Shown: positions 1-6,200, counted from the first letter of the stretch. The stretch is DNA of 6,271 nt from Minisyncoccota bacterium (GCA_021734725.1 JAIPIM010000242.1:1-6271), one strand, 5' to 3'. The notes: a model not told the origin generated them from the sequence alone. Numbers and translations: made by a program.

Positions 1-144
1 CTTCTACGGGAGCATGGCATGCGGGTAAACGAGGTAGCGGATAAGCTCGGATTCTCGTCACCCTGCTACTTCTCAAAAGTATTCAAAGAACGTACCGGTC
101 AAGCGCCAAGCTCATACCGTCGGGGCAGTGAAAAGCAAAATTAA
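1..144 (+). CDS. AraC/XylS-family transcriptional regulator, C-terminal fragment (5' end outside window)
   Basis: The first 47 codons are open in frame 1 and end at TAA (142-144). They encode the second helix-turn-helix of an AraC-type DNA-binding domain. The run VNEVADKLGFSSPCYFSKVF, followed by KERTGQAPSSYRR, matches the well-known AraC signature: a helix with VA..LGF, a Y/FFS.xFK recognition helix, then GxxPxxYR. The protein would bind DNA in the cytoplasm as a transcription activator or repressor. Its sensor domain, and so its ligand, lies to the left and cannot be read. Only a short polar tail (RGSEKQN) follows the domain, as is normal for the family. The gene converges on the large minus-strand gene with 45 bases between the two stop codons. 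I see no convincing hairpin-plus-U-run terminator in that gap. The family call is firm; the regulated pathway is unknown. Confidence 0.9.
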   Translation, partial: LLREHGMRVNEVADKLGFSSPCYFSKVFKERTGQAPSSYRRGSEKQN

Positions 145-189
145 ACGCCTCAGAATCCGGAATTCAACATTCAGCCTTCCGCATACCGC

Positions 190-1527
190 TTATCGGGAGC
201 GGGATTTACCGCCGAAACGCCGCGAGGATCGAGACTCAGGCTTGGCCTTTCGCTCACTGCTTCTTCTCCGATCGTGAGATGAATGGCGCTCCGATGAGTT
301 GCTCGCGAATGAACCGAGATCGTCCCATGTATCTTCCTCGCTTTTGGCATGTGAGTGCCGCGACCGGGCGGGCGCCCTTCCAACCTTCGCGGCCGGCTTC
401 GGCTTGCTCCGGACCACCGGCCGATCCTTTGGTCGTTCTGAGCGTCTCGTCTTCTCGACATGACGCTTGATCTCAGCATGCAGGCGCTTGCTGTCTCGTT
501 GCTTCCGCTCATCACGAACAACCGAGTGGCTGATAACCGAATCAGTCGATGCTTGGCGAGGCTCGTCGACCTCGAACTTCGGCTGCACTCGGTCAATCGA
601 CCGTGAGGATTTGGATTCTTTCCGGTGCCCCGGCCACTCTACGCGATCGTGCTCATCCCGCTTGGCATGAGCGACATCACGCTCGGCATGTTTTTCTTCA
701 CGTTCGATTCTCCGGACAAAGTCTTGTCGCGAGTCCGATACTGCCCGCTTTTCGCGCCCCCGAATATTGTGCTCCATCCTTCGCTCAGGCGGTGCCGGCT
801 TTTCCGCCATCCTGTTCTCAGGGTCAGAACCGCGCCGCCCATCGCCCGCGTGCCGGGGCGGCATGGATGCCTGATCAGACCGTTCTTCTTGAGAATGACC
901 TATGACCAGCCACCTCGATTTGCGCGCCTCTTTACTTCTCGACTCGTCCGTCCTGTCGGCCGAATGCTCTTCCTCTGAGGACCGGGCAGCTCGCCTTACC
1001 CTCTCAACCCTGCGTGAGGGCTCTCGCCTGTCCGTATGAACCTTGTCCGCGGGCTCATCCCTCGTCCGTCCGACCTCTCGGGTATCTCGTTCTTTCTCTT
1101 GGCCCGAAGACCACTCGCGTTTACTCGTCCACTGAGACTCACGAGGGTCCCCTCGGTAATCGCCGCGCCCGTCATGCCCGTCTCCCAGACCGCGCGCATC
1201 ACGCGACTCTGTTCGAGAGATCTCCCGTCCGCGGTGACGATCGGAAACTCCGTCGCGGGAACGGCCTTTAGAACGGCGCGCCCAGTCCGTGCGACGTTCC
1301 TTGTCACGAAAGTAGTTCGCCGGACTCCGTCCGTAAAACTCGCGTTTGCGCTTATGTTCAATCCCGCGGTGCGAGATATCGTCCCGGTCAAAATGCCTGC
1401 GATCAGGCTCCCGACGCCGGCGGTAGTATCGATAGCCGTGGCGGCGGGGCGGACCGTAATGCGTATAACGCCGCCGGTAAATACGGTGGTGTCGATAATG
1501 ATGATGCCGATGCCAATCGTCGTCGTA
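190..1527 (-). other. His/Arg patch and long charged low-complexity tail of the large exported protein
   Basis: This stretch codes for residues 490-934. It opens with a patch rich in His, Tyr and Arg (for example DDDWHRHHHYRHHRIYRRRY) and continues as a tail dominated by Arg, Lys, Glu, Asp and Ser. By hand count about 96 of the last 434 residues are Arg, roughly one in five. There is no Cys, and hydrophobic residues are few and scattered, so most of it should be intrinsically disordered. A short stretch around 757-785 (RRIEREEKHAERDVAHAKRD) could be helical. The frame stays open for over 1,300 bases in a single phase continuous with the folded part, which argues for real translation rather than read-through. 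A strongly basic secreted tail could bind polyanions such as nucleic acid, LPS or acidic polysaccharide, but that is inference. Confidence 0.7.
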
Positions 1528-2994
1528 ATAGGCAAACCCAAAGACGAGTCCCCCCCACCGCCAACCGACGTGCCATCCCAAGTATCCCGCCGTGTACCCG
1601 ACGTAGACATAACGAGGCGTCCAATCATACACGCGCACGTAGGTTACAGGATAAACGGGATAGTAAGGAGGTATGGTGTAAATCACAGTTGGAACGTCAA
1701 TACACACGCTCCATGGCCCAAACGAACTTCTGCCGCGATACCAGACACCGTCCAAACAGAGATAGTAATAAGGAAAGACACGCAACACCGAATAGGGTGT
1801 ATTCACCGCATAATACACGTCCGTGGCGCCGATTCGCTCATAGTCGGGGTCGCCATAGTACTCGACGTTAACGGTCACGGCTTCACGAGCGACCGACTGT
1901 ACGGTCGGAATCTGAGCCTCCTGAACAGCCTCGTGAGCTGCTTCCGTTCCTGGCACACTGGCCAACACGCCGCCCATGATGGCATCCGGTGGAATATTCG
2001 CAAACGTAACTGGCAGAGCCTCAGGCGGAACCACTTGCCACGGCCCCTGCATCAGGGATGGGCTGGCAAACCAGCGTCCGGCCAAAAGTACGTAGTGCTT
2101 CTGTTCGCCGATCTCAAGAAAAACATCCGCGTCGGTGTTGACAACATAGAGCAGCGACGTCCCGGGAATCACTGCATACCGCGGCTCGCCGTCCGTCATA
2201 AGCAACTCCGTCGGACGGGTCGCCACAATCACCCGGGGCTTATCGAAGGTGGTTTCGAACTTAACGTCTTCCTCCTCGGCTGCACGAGCGACCGACACCG
2301 GCACAGTGAGGGCATCCCGCCAGGGGCCTATATAATCGGATGCCGTGAGGTACTCATTCCCCACCTGCAAGAACCACTGCCCAGACCTCTTTTGCATCAC
2401 CATGAAAGCATCCGTGTTCGTGACCGCAAAAAGGTCTGTCCCGGGCAGTTCTTCAAGGACGGGTTCACCATCAACGTGTATAACAACAGCCGGATGGGGA
2501 ACCCACAGGATATCAGGTACGGCGTCCGCACCGGCCGCGGCCGCTTCCAGCTCCGCCTTTTCACGCTCCAAACTGCGCAGAAGAGGATCGAAGGCCACCT
2601 CGATGCCCTCCATGCCCTGCCGCAAGACCGTACCGATGACGTTGGTGTCCACCGCCGCATCGCCGGGTAAACGCAATGTTGTAACGCGAAACTCAGAGAC
2701 CACGGCGGTCCGGGCATTCCGGTCAACCCGAAGGCGCATGTCAAACCATACCGCGCCAAACGCCGGTTCGTCTTGGTTGTGAGCAACGGATACAGCTGCC
2801 CGCCCCGTCATCCGGTCCCCGTCGTACGTCTCAATCTGGGGCTCGTAGAAAGCCACTTGGTAAGGCGTTGCCGCCATGCGCTGAGGCCACGGCGATACTG
2901 CTCCACTTGACCGGGGCGCCGCGGAAGCCAACAACAGGGCAATGCACAAATGCACCGCACTGCTCCCGGCTCTTCGTGTCAAATTCCTTTTCAT
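190..2994 (-). CDS. Large exported protein: three GPW-ended modules plus a very long charged, disordered tail
   Basis: The gene encodes 934 residues from ATG at 2994. A basic n-region (MKRNLTRR) and hydrophobic core (HLCIALLLASAA) form a type I signal peptide, probably cleaved near residues 25-32, so the product acts in the envelope or outside the cell. Domains: about 33-165, an N-terminal region with an Ala/Glu-rich stretch; three related modules at about 169-235, 256-324 and 374-436; a Tyr/Pro/Val strip at 437-480; a His/Tyr/Arg patch at 494-533; and a charged tail from about 534 to the end, which has no Cys. The modular part resembles proteins often auto-named 'carbohydrate-binding family V/XII'. 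I recall this from general knowledge; no binding activity is shown, and the function is unknown. GAGGG at 3002-3006, 7 bases upstream, supports this start. An in-frame ATG at 3030 also has a GGAGAGG upstream but would add 12 residues before the signal peptide. Long open frames on the plus strand here are shadows. Confidence 0.82.
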   Translation of the reverse strand: MKRNLTRRAGSSAVHLCIALLLASAAPRSSGAVSPWPQRMAATPYQVAFYEPQIETYDGDRMTGRAAVSVAHNQDEPAFGAVWFDMRLRVDRNARTAVVSEFRVTTLRLPGDAAVDTNVIGTVLRQGMEGIEVAFDPLLRSLEREKAELEAAAAGADAVPDILWVPHPAVVIHVDGEPVLEELPGTDLFAVTNTDAFMVMQKRSGQWFLQVGNEYLTASDYIGPWRDALTVPVSVARAAEEEDVKFETTFDKPRVIVATRPTELLMTDGEPRYAVIPGTSLLYVVNTDADVFLEIGEQKHYVLLAGRWFASPSLMQGPWQVVPPEALPVTFANIPPDAIMGGVLASVPGTEAAHEAVQEAQIPTVQSVAREAVTVNVEYYGDPDYERIGATDVYYAVNTPYSVLRVFPYYYLCLDGVWYRGRSSFGPWSVCIDVPTVIYTIPPYYPVYPVTYVRVYDWTPRYVYVGYTAGYLGWHVGWRWGGLVFGFAYYDDDWHRHHHYRHHRIYRRRYTHYGPPRRHGYRYYRRRREPDRRHFDRDDISHRGIEHKRKREFYGRSPANYFRDKERRTDWARRSKGRSRDGVSDRHRGREISRTESRDARGLGDGHDGRGDYRGDPRESQWTSKREWSSGQEKERDTREVGRTRDEPADKVHTDRREPSRRVERVRRAARSSEEEHSADRTDESRSKEARKSRWLVIGHSQEERSDQASMPPRHAGDGRRGSDPENRMAEKPAPPERRMEHNIRGREKRAVSDSRQDFVRRIEREEKHAERDVAHAKRDEHDRVEWPGHRKESKSSRSIDRVQPKFEVDEPRQASTDSVISHSVVRDERKQRDSKRLHAEIKRHVEKTRRSERPKDRPVVRSKPKPAAKVGRAPARSRHSHAKSEEDTWDDLGSFASNSSERHSSHDRRRSSERKAKPESRSSRRFGGKSRSR
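1687..2490 (-). repeat. Three diverged copies of a ~65-residue module inside the large exported protein
   Basis: At protein level the same pattern recurs three times: a strand, then D/GEP or GDP, about 7 residues, a Gly-Thr or Ala-Thr, a tyrosine- or leucine-rich strand, an Asn-Thr pair, a second strand, a G-x-W/Y, and a closing Gly-Pro-Trp. Copy 1 (residues 169-235) has DGEP, PGTDLFAVTNTDA and GPWRDAL. Copy 2 (256-324) has DGEP, PGTSLLYVVNTDA, AGRWF and GPWQVVP. Copy 3 (374-436) has GDPDY, GATDVYYAVNTP, DGVWYRG and GPWSVCIDVP. Conservation of NT and GPW with variable spacing suggests small beta-rich domains from internal duplication. Copies 2 and 3 are separated by a ~50-residue linker. The DNA copies have diverged too far to be nucleotide repeats, so the duplication is old. 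Confidence 0.75.
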
Positions 2995-3186
2995 GACTCT
3001 GCCCTCGCCTAACCGGGCTTCCATTCCCATCGTCCGCCAGCCTCTCCGGCATAGCGTTAATGAGAAAACACCCGTTGTTTTTTCGTCTCTGTATAATTAG
3101 ACGCAAGCAGAGGACTTTTTATTCATTTTTACGGTTTTTCTCGTAATCCTTAGGTTATAGCGCTTTGAGCCTTTGAGATTGATACA
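2995..3186. other. Intergenic gap, AT-rich in its central part, between the Fe-S cluster and the large exported protein gene
   Basis: This 192-base gap is visibly more AT-rich in its middle (about 3078-3150) than the flanking genes, with several T and A runs. It must hold the 3' end of the minus-strand Fe-S cluster and probably the promoter of the large exported protein gene. On the minus strand, TAATTATACAG (about 3089-3099) could supply a -10-like element, but no good -35 stands at the right distance. A 5-bp inverted repeat CGTCT/AGACG (3084-3103) is present without a U-run on the strand where a terminator would be needed. I therefore do not call a specific promoter or terminator here. Confidence 0.4.
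3002..3006 (-). promoter_or_regulatory. Shine-Dalgarno site choosing the 2994 start of the large exported protein
   Basis: Read on the minus strand, GAGGG ends 7 bases before the ATG at 2994. That ATG places the basic n-region MKRNLTRR at the very start of the signal peptide. A competing GGAGAGG (3041-3047) stands 10 bases before the in-frame ATG at 3030, so the choice is favoured but not certain. Confidence 0.55.
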
Positions 3187-4257
3187 TTAATCAGGTTGCT
3201 GAAGCGGCTCACACTTTTTATCCAATAACCAGCGCTCCCGCTTAATGAACTCACCATTCTTGAAGGTCTGTTCACATGCGTGCTTTTTCTCGAGATGATT
3301 GAAACAGCTTCTCATGCAGCCTCGGGAACCACCGACTCCATAACTGCCGGCACCCGCGCCGCCTCCCCACTGTACGAGTTCCCAGTGCCCCTCCACCAGA
3401 TGCCCGGACGGGTCTTCTTCAGTGCGCCGCCAATCTGCCTGTGAACGGGGCCAGCACAATTTGTAACCCACTTCTTCCGAGCAATTCTGTGTGGTAACAT
3501 CGAACTCCCAGCCGGGCAAGCTCTTGTGGAGGAAAGGACTAACTTGCGGATCGCCGCCGTGATAACCAAGCGTGCAACGCCCCATTTGGACGTCGCCCCA
3601 TTCGTACGTCTTGTCTTCAATCTGAACCTTTACCGTCTTGCCTTCCTTGATATGCGGAATCGCATTGGCCTGACATCCCGTCACACACTGCATGCAGCGG
3701 TCACAGAGCGTCCCGGGCTCAATCAGCGGATCGGGCTCGATTTCCAGATCCGTTAAAATTGCTGCAAGCCGTACCCTGGGACCGAATTTCTTGGTAAGGA
3801 ATACTTTCGACCAACCACACTCGCCAAGGCCGCACGCCGTGCCCACAATGCGAATAGCAAAGTGAACGTTCGGCGCTACCGCTCCGGGACGGATCGGCTC
3901 GTCGGGCGGCTGAGTCTCGGGGACCCCCGGATAGTACGGCACTGCCTCATATCCATGGTCCTCGACAAAACACGCAGTCTCGTAAACCCCCACCGGGATG
4001 AAAAAACTGTTCAGCAAACCGTGGTAACCATAGTACGTGTAGGTGGGCCAATAAGTGCCTTCCTCGATCCCCCGCCAATTGCCGCGTAAAATCCGCCGCG
4101 CAAAACCAATGACCGTTTTACACTCGGGGTAGAGACTCGACGGATGCATGCGCTCCGGCGCACCCTCAAAACGTTCGATGTTCGCGAACCCGACAAGATC
4201 CAGCCCCTGTGCCTGAGCAAATTGCCGAATCTGTTCTTTCGTAACTTTCTTGGACAT
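3187..4257 (-). CDS. QueG/reductive-dehalogenase-like corrinoid and 4Fe-4S protein, 356-residue paralogue with a large insertion
   Basis: Translation from ATG 4257 gives 356 residues. AGGAGA at 4264-4269 lies 6 bases upstream and decides this start. The frame stays open to an ATG at 4350 but that extension lacks a good ribosome site. Residues 1-100 resemble the cobalamin-side N-terminal half of QueG-type reductases (DLVGFANIERF, YPECKTVIGFARR). GLGECGWSKVFLTKKFGPR at 143-161 followed by LAAILTDL is the conserved core, in a form closer to reductive dehalogenases than to QueG. CDRCMQCVTGC (185-195) is a CxxCxxCxxxC 4Fe-4S ligand set. Further cysteines at 228, 314, 318 and 328 could serve a second cluster. 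No Tat or Sec signal is present, so it is cytoplasmic. Compared with its neighbour it carries an extra ~65 residues (about 240-312) ending in a glycine-rich loop. The QueG Asp-Tyr-His motif is absent, so I do not assign epoxyqueuosine reduction; the substrate is unknown. Confidence 0.85.
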   Translation of the reverse strand: MSKKVTKEQIRQFAQAQGLDLVGFANIERFEGAPERMHPSSLYPECKTVIGFARRILRGNWRGIEEGTYWPTYTYYGYHGLLNSFFIPVGVYETACFVEDHGYEAVPYYPGVPETQPPDEPIRPGAVAPNVHFAIRIVGTACGLGECGWSKVFLTKKFGPRVRLAAILTDLEIEPDPLIEPGTLCDRCMQCVTGCQANAIPHIKEGKTVKVQIEDKTYEWGDVQMGRCTLGYHGGDPQVSPFLHKSLPGWEFDVTTQNCSEEVGYKLCWPRSQADWRRTEEDPSGHLVEGHWELVQWGGGAGAGSYGVGGSRGCMRSCFNHLEKKHACEQTFKNGEFIKRERWLLDKKCEPLQQPD

Positions 4258-4263
4258 GATTGG

Positions 4264-4269
4264 TCTCCT
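4264..4269 (-). promoter_or_regulatory. Shine-Dalgarno site fixing the start of the 356-residue Fe-S protein
   Basis: AGGAGA on the minus strand ends 6 bases before ATG 4257. The resulting N-terminus MSKKVTKEQIRQFAQAQGLD lines up with the start of the neighbouring paralogue (MNELTQKFLQFAEEKRADLV), which supports this start over the in-frame ATG at 4350. Confidence 0.75.
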
Positions 4270-4287
4270 GTTGCCCGTTTCCGTTGT

Positions 4288-4300
4288 GTCAAAACTGTCG
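4288..4300. promoter_or_regulatory. Candidate operator GTCAAAACTGTCG shared with the IclR upstream region
   Basis: The 183-base gap between the two Fe-S genes contains GTCAAA directly joined to ACTGTCG. The IclR upstream region has the same string with two extra bases (GTCAAACCACTGTCG, 6104-6118). Both copies have the same orientation relative to the downstream minus-strand gene. A second TTGACA on the minus strand (4314-4309) lies nearby, but no acceptable -10 follows it, so I do not call a promoter. The shared string could be a binding site for the IclR regulator or a chance match. Confidence 0.35.
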
Positions 4301-4440
4301 GCCCATTCTGTCAACCAACGCCTGTTTTCAATCGGGGTACGGTCTGGCATTATTCACCACGACGACACGAAGGCTGAAAGAACGTTGCAGCCGATTTGGT
4401 TATACCGATGGCAAGTGTCTCGGTATGTCACGATCCCATG

Positions 4441-5298
4441 TTAAATCTCAGTGATGGCGACGTGGCCTTGGGCGTCGCGCTGCCAGGCCGGACGATTACG
4501 GAACTTTGTCGCCATAGCATTGGTTACACGACCCTCTTCTTCCAAGTGATGGACGCACGTGCGAGTGCACAGTGCACCAAGCCGGTCGGGCTTACCAGCC
4601 GGGTGGTCGCCGTTGGGCCGAGCACCGTTCTCGCAGGTGCGGCAAATATCATAATCAATATCCGCGACATTCATTTCTTTACCGGCAACAGTAACGGTTT
4701 TGGCATCCCCGAAAGCACCCAGCGGACAGGACTTCGCGCACAACCCGCAGTGATCGCAAACCGGTTCCTCAAGCATGGGTGTCGGTTTGAGGGGGGCATC
4801 CGTCAGGATCATTTGAAAACGCTGGCGCGGGCCGAACTGTGGAGTTAGGACCTCACCGGAATAACCGATTTCACCAAGCCCGGCACGTACAGCGGCTTCA
4901 CGCACATCAATCATGACGTTCGGTGCAGGCTTGTCCGGCACTACGGGAATACCGGCAGGCGGGATGGCCGCATCCAAATCTTGGATGGGACAACACTCCC
5001 AGCGCTGGTCTTCAAGCCACGTGGCCAGAGAAATCGTGATCAGGGCAAGCATTCGGTCCTTCAGCCAGGAAAGACCGTACTGCCCATAAATGTCGAACTG
5101 CGTCCCCTCCTCGAGCCCGCGCAGGGTTCCCCGCGTGATCCGTTTTCCAACAACAATGACGGATTTGGTTTCAGGAAAAATGGACCGTGGATGGTGGTTG
5201 GGAGCAACGTCATCGAAACGCTCAATCGGCGCAATCCCTACCAGGTCCGCCCGTTTTTCTTCCGCAAACTGTAAAAACTTCTGCGTCAGCTCGTTCAT
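4441..5298 (-). CDS. QueG/reductive-dehalogenase-like corrinoid and 4Fe-4S protein, 285-residue paralogue
   Basis: The 285-residue product starts at ATG 5298, with GAGAGGAA about 6-8 bases upstream. It follows the same plan as the 356-residue neighbour: an N-terminal half with DLVGIAPIERF and FPETKSVIVVGKRI, the core LGEIGYSGEVLTPQFGPRQR (141-160) with LTDAPL, and the 4Fe-4S motif CDHCGLCAKSCP (181-192). Candidate ligands for a second cluster are C219, C222, C244 and C248. The superfamily (QueG, reductive dehalogenases) moves electrons from two 4Fe-4S clusters to a corrinoid that attacks the substrate. That chemistry is inferred here by homology. The absence of a Tat signal implies a cytoplasmic enzyme or corrinoid-reactivation protein. 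It is shorter than E. coli QueG (about 379 residues) and lacks the QueG Asp-Tyr-His motif. Its start codon overlaps the stop of the IclR gene as ATGA, so translation is probably coupled. The substrate is not predictable from sequence. Confidence 0.85.
   Translation of the reverse strand: MNELTQKFLQFAEEKRADLVGIAPIERFDDVAPNHHPRSIFPETKSVIVVGKRITRGTLRGLEEGTQFDIYGQYGLSWLKDRMLALITISLATWLEDQRWECCPIQDLDAAIPPAGIPVVPDKPAPNVMIDVREAAVRAGLGEIGYSGEVLTPQFGPRQRFQMILTDAPLKPTPMLEEPVCDHCGLCAKSCPLGAFGDAKTVTVAGKEMNVADIDYDICRTCENGARPNGDHPAGKPDRLGALCTRTCVHHLEEEGRVTNAMATKFRNRPAWQRDAQGHVAITEI
5295..5298 (-). promoter_or_regulatory. ATGA stop/start overlap coupling the IclR and Fe-S genes
   Basis: On the minus strand the bases ATGA hold both the start of the 285-residue Fe-S protein (ATG, 5298-5296) and the stop of the IclR regulator (TGA, 5297-5295). 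The Fe-S ribosome site lies inside the regulator's last codons. This arrangement usually means co-transcription and translational coupling. Confidence 0.85.
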
Positions 5299-6053
5299 GT
5301 GTAGTTCCTCTCTTGGTTTCTCTGTATTATTCCGGCCGTTCTCCGGAGTGCGTCAACCAGCTTTTCTCTACGTTGTTCATTGCCACGTACCGCCGGATAA
5401 TAAACTCCCAGCGCCGCGGGCAGTCCGCCCGACGGCAGGTCCAGCGGCACCGCAAGAGCTTCAACATGATCTTTGTGCAACATGACCGCGCCCGCCTCAA
5501 CAATGCCTGCCAGTGCGGCACTGAATTGCGCCTCCGTCCGCGCTTCGGGCCACGCACCCTCGCGCGCTCCCAGGTCCTCGCACAAAGCAGTCCTCTCATC
5601 GTCAGAAAGCTGCGCTAAAAGAGCGCGCCCCGTCGCGGTATCGTAGAAATTGCCATCAACCCCCGTCGCCGCGCCAACACGCAGGTCGTGCTGGCTTTCC
5701 AAGCTGACAATGGTGTGTCGCTGGCGTTCGCTGCAGACCGCCAGAATGACCGTCTCGTTCACGGCATCGTTAAGCTCCATCAGCGGTCGACGAGCCATGG
5801 CGGCCAATCGATTCATGGCTGTACGACCCCGCCCAAGCGCCAAAGCACGATTGCCAAGGCTGTAGCGCTTGCTGCCTTCGTCGCGACGCACATACCCCAG
5901 GACAAGCAGTGTATTAAGGAGGTTGTGGGTCGTAGGCGTTTTCAACCCAACGTCACTCGCCAGTTCGGAGCAACCGACGCCTTTCGATCCCGCCGCGTCA
6001 ACCACCTCCAAGAGATGCAGCGCACGCTCGACAGACTGGACTGTTTTCAACAT
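5295..6053 (-). CDS. IclR-family transcriptional regulator
   Basis: The 252-residue length is typical of IclR proteins. Residues 1-68 form the winged helix-turn-helix: VQSVERALHLLEVV, then CSELASDVGLKTPTTHNLLN as the HTH, then LGYVRRDEGSKRYSLG as the wing. About 80-247 is the effector-binding domain, with the characteristic ATGRALLAQLSDDER (140-154) and the segment VEALAVPLDLPSGGLPAALG (197-216). Proteins of this family bind operators as dimers or tetramers and respond to small organic acids or aromatic compounds; the ligand here is unknown. GGGAG sits upstream of ATG 6053 at good spacing. The TGA stop overlaps the ATG of the 285-residue Fe-S gene, placing regulator and enzyme in one transcript. 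To the right a strong promoter faces the other way, so the protein probably controls both its own operon and a divergent gene outside the window. Confidence 0.93.
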   Translation of the reverse strand: MLKTVQSVERALHLLEVVDAAGSKGVGCSELASDVGLKTPTTHNLLNTLLVLGYVRRDEGSKRYSLGNRALALGRGRTAMNRLAAMARRPLMELNDAVNETVILAVCSERQRHTIVSLESQHDLRVGAATGVDGNFYDTATGRALLAQLSDDERTALCEDLGAREGAWPEARTEAQFSAALAGIVEAGAVMLHKDHVEALAVPLDLPSGGLPAALGVYYPAVRGNEQRREKLVDALRRTAGIIQRNQERNYT

Positions 6054-6080
6054 TACTGACTCCCTTTTGTCATTGTTGAT

Positions 6081-6108
6081 ACTTTAGTGCGGTAACATTC
6101 GCCGTCAA
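6081..6108 (-). promoter_or_regulatory. Candidate sigma-70 promoter of the IclR / Fe-S operon
   Basis: On the minus strand TTGACG (6108-6103) is followed after 16 bases by TAAAGT (6086-6081). The -35 matches consensus at five of six positions and the -10 at four of six. Transcription would start near 6074, leaving a leader of about 20 bases that carries the ribosome site. The -35 lies inside the shared GTCAAACCACTGTCG string, which would fit negative autoregulation. A second TTGACG (6122-6117) lies 14 bases further upstream and has no matching -10. Confidence 0.45.
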
Positions 6109-6118
6109 ACCACTGTCG
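6104..6118. promoter_or_regulatory. Candidate operator GTCAAACCACTGTCG overlapping the IclR promoter
   Basis: This string recurs without the central CC in the gap before the 356-residue Fe-S gene (4288-4300). Read on the minus strand it is also part of a direct repeat, TTTGACG twice with a 14-base period (6123-6117 and 6109-6103). Position over the -35 region and reuse elsewhere in the cluster suggest an operator, but classic IclR sites are palindromes and this one is not clearly so. Confidence 0.35.
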
Positions 6119-6200
6119 TCAAATATATCCCGGGCATGCAAGGTTAGTGCTGGGCCTGGGTGCAGTTGTGCCGCTGCCTGATTTTTTTCTGCCGAACAGC

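Noticed and set aside
996..1628. A 210-codon minus-strand frame overlapping the charged tail, considered as evidence of a frameshift
   Set aside because: Its product is low-complexity Ile/Thr/Gly sequence without family features, and the main frame runs through uninterrupted.
1036..2670. A 544-codon open frame on the plus strand, antisense to the large exported protein
   Set aside because: Its translation is Arg/Pro/His-rich with no recognisable domain, while the minus-strand frame has a signal peptide and repeated modules. It is a shadow produced by codon composition.
3084..3103. Inverted repeat CGTCT/AGACG as an intrinsic terminator
   Set aside because: The stem is only 5 bp with a 10-base AT loop, and on the minus strand it is followed by A rather than U.
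4258..4350. N-terminal extension of the 356-residue Fe-S protein to ATG 4350
   Set aside because: The extension has no similarity to the paralogue, no clear ribosome site, and overlaps a candidate operator; ATG 4257 has a strong AGGAGA.
4441..5298. Naming either Fe-S protein queG or rdhA
   Set aside because: The QueG Asp-Tyr-His motif and the Tat signal of respiratory reductive dehalogenases are both missing, so a specific symbol would overstate the evidence.
6162..6188. GCAG/CTGC stem followed by seven T as a plus-strand terminator
   Set aside because: The stem is four or five pairs, the T run is not adjacent, and no plus-strand gene ends upstream. The T run is better explained as an A/T element upstream of the promoter.
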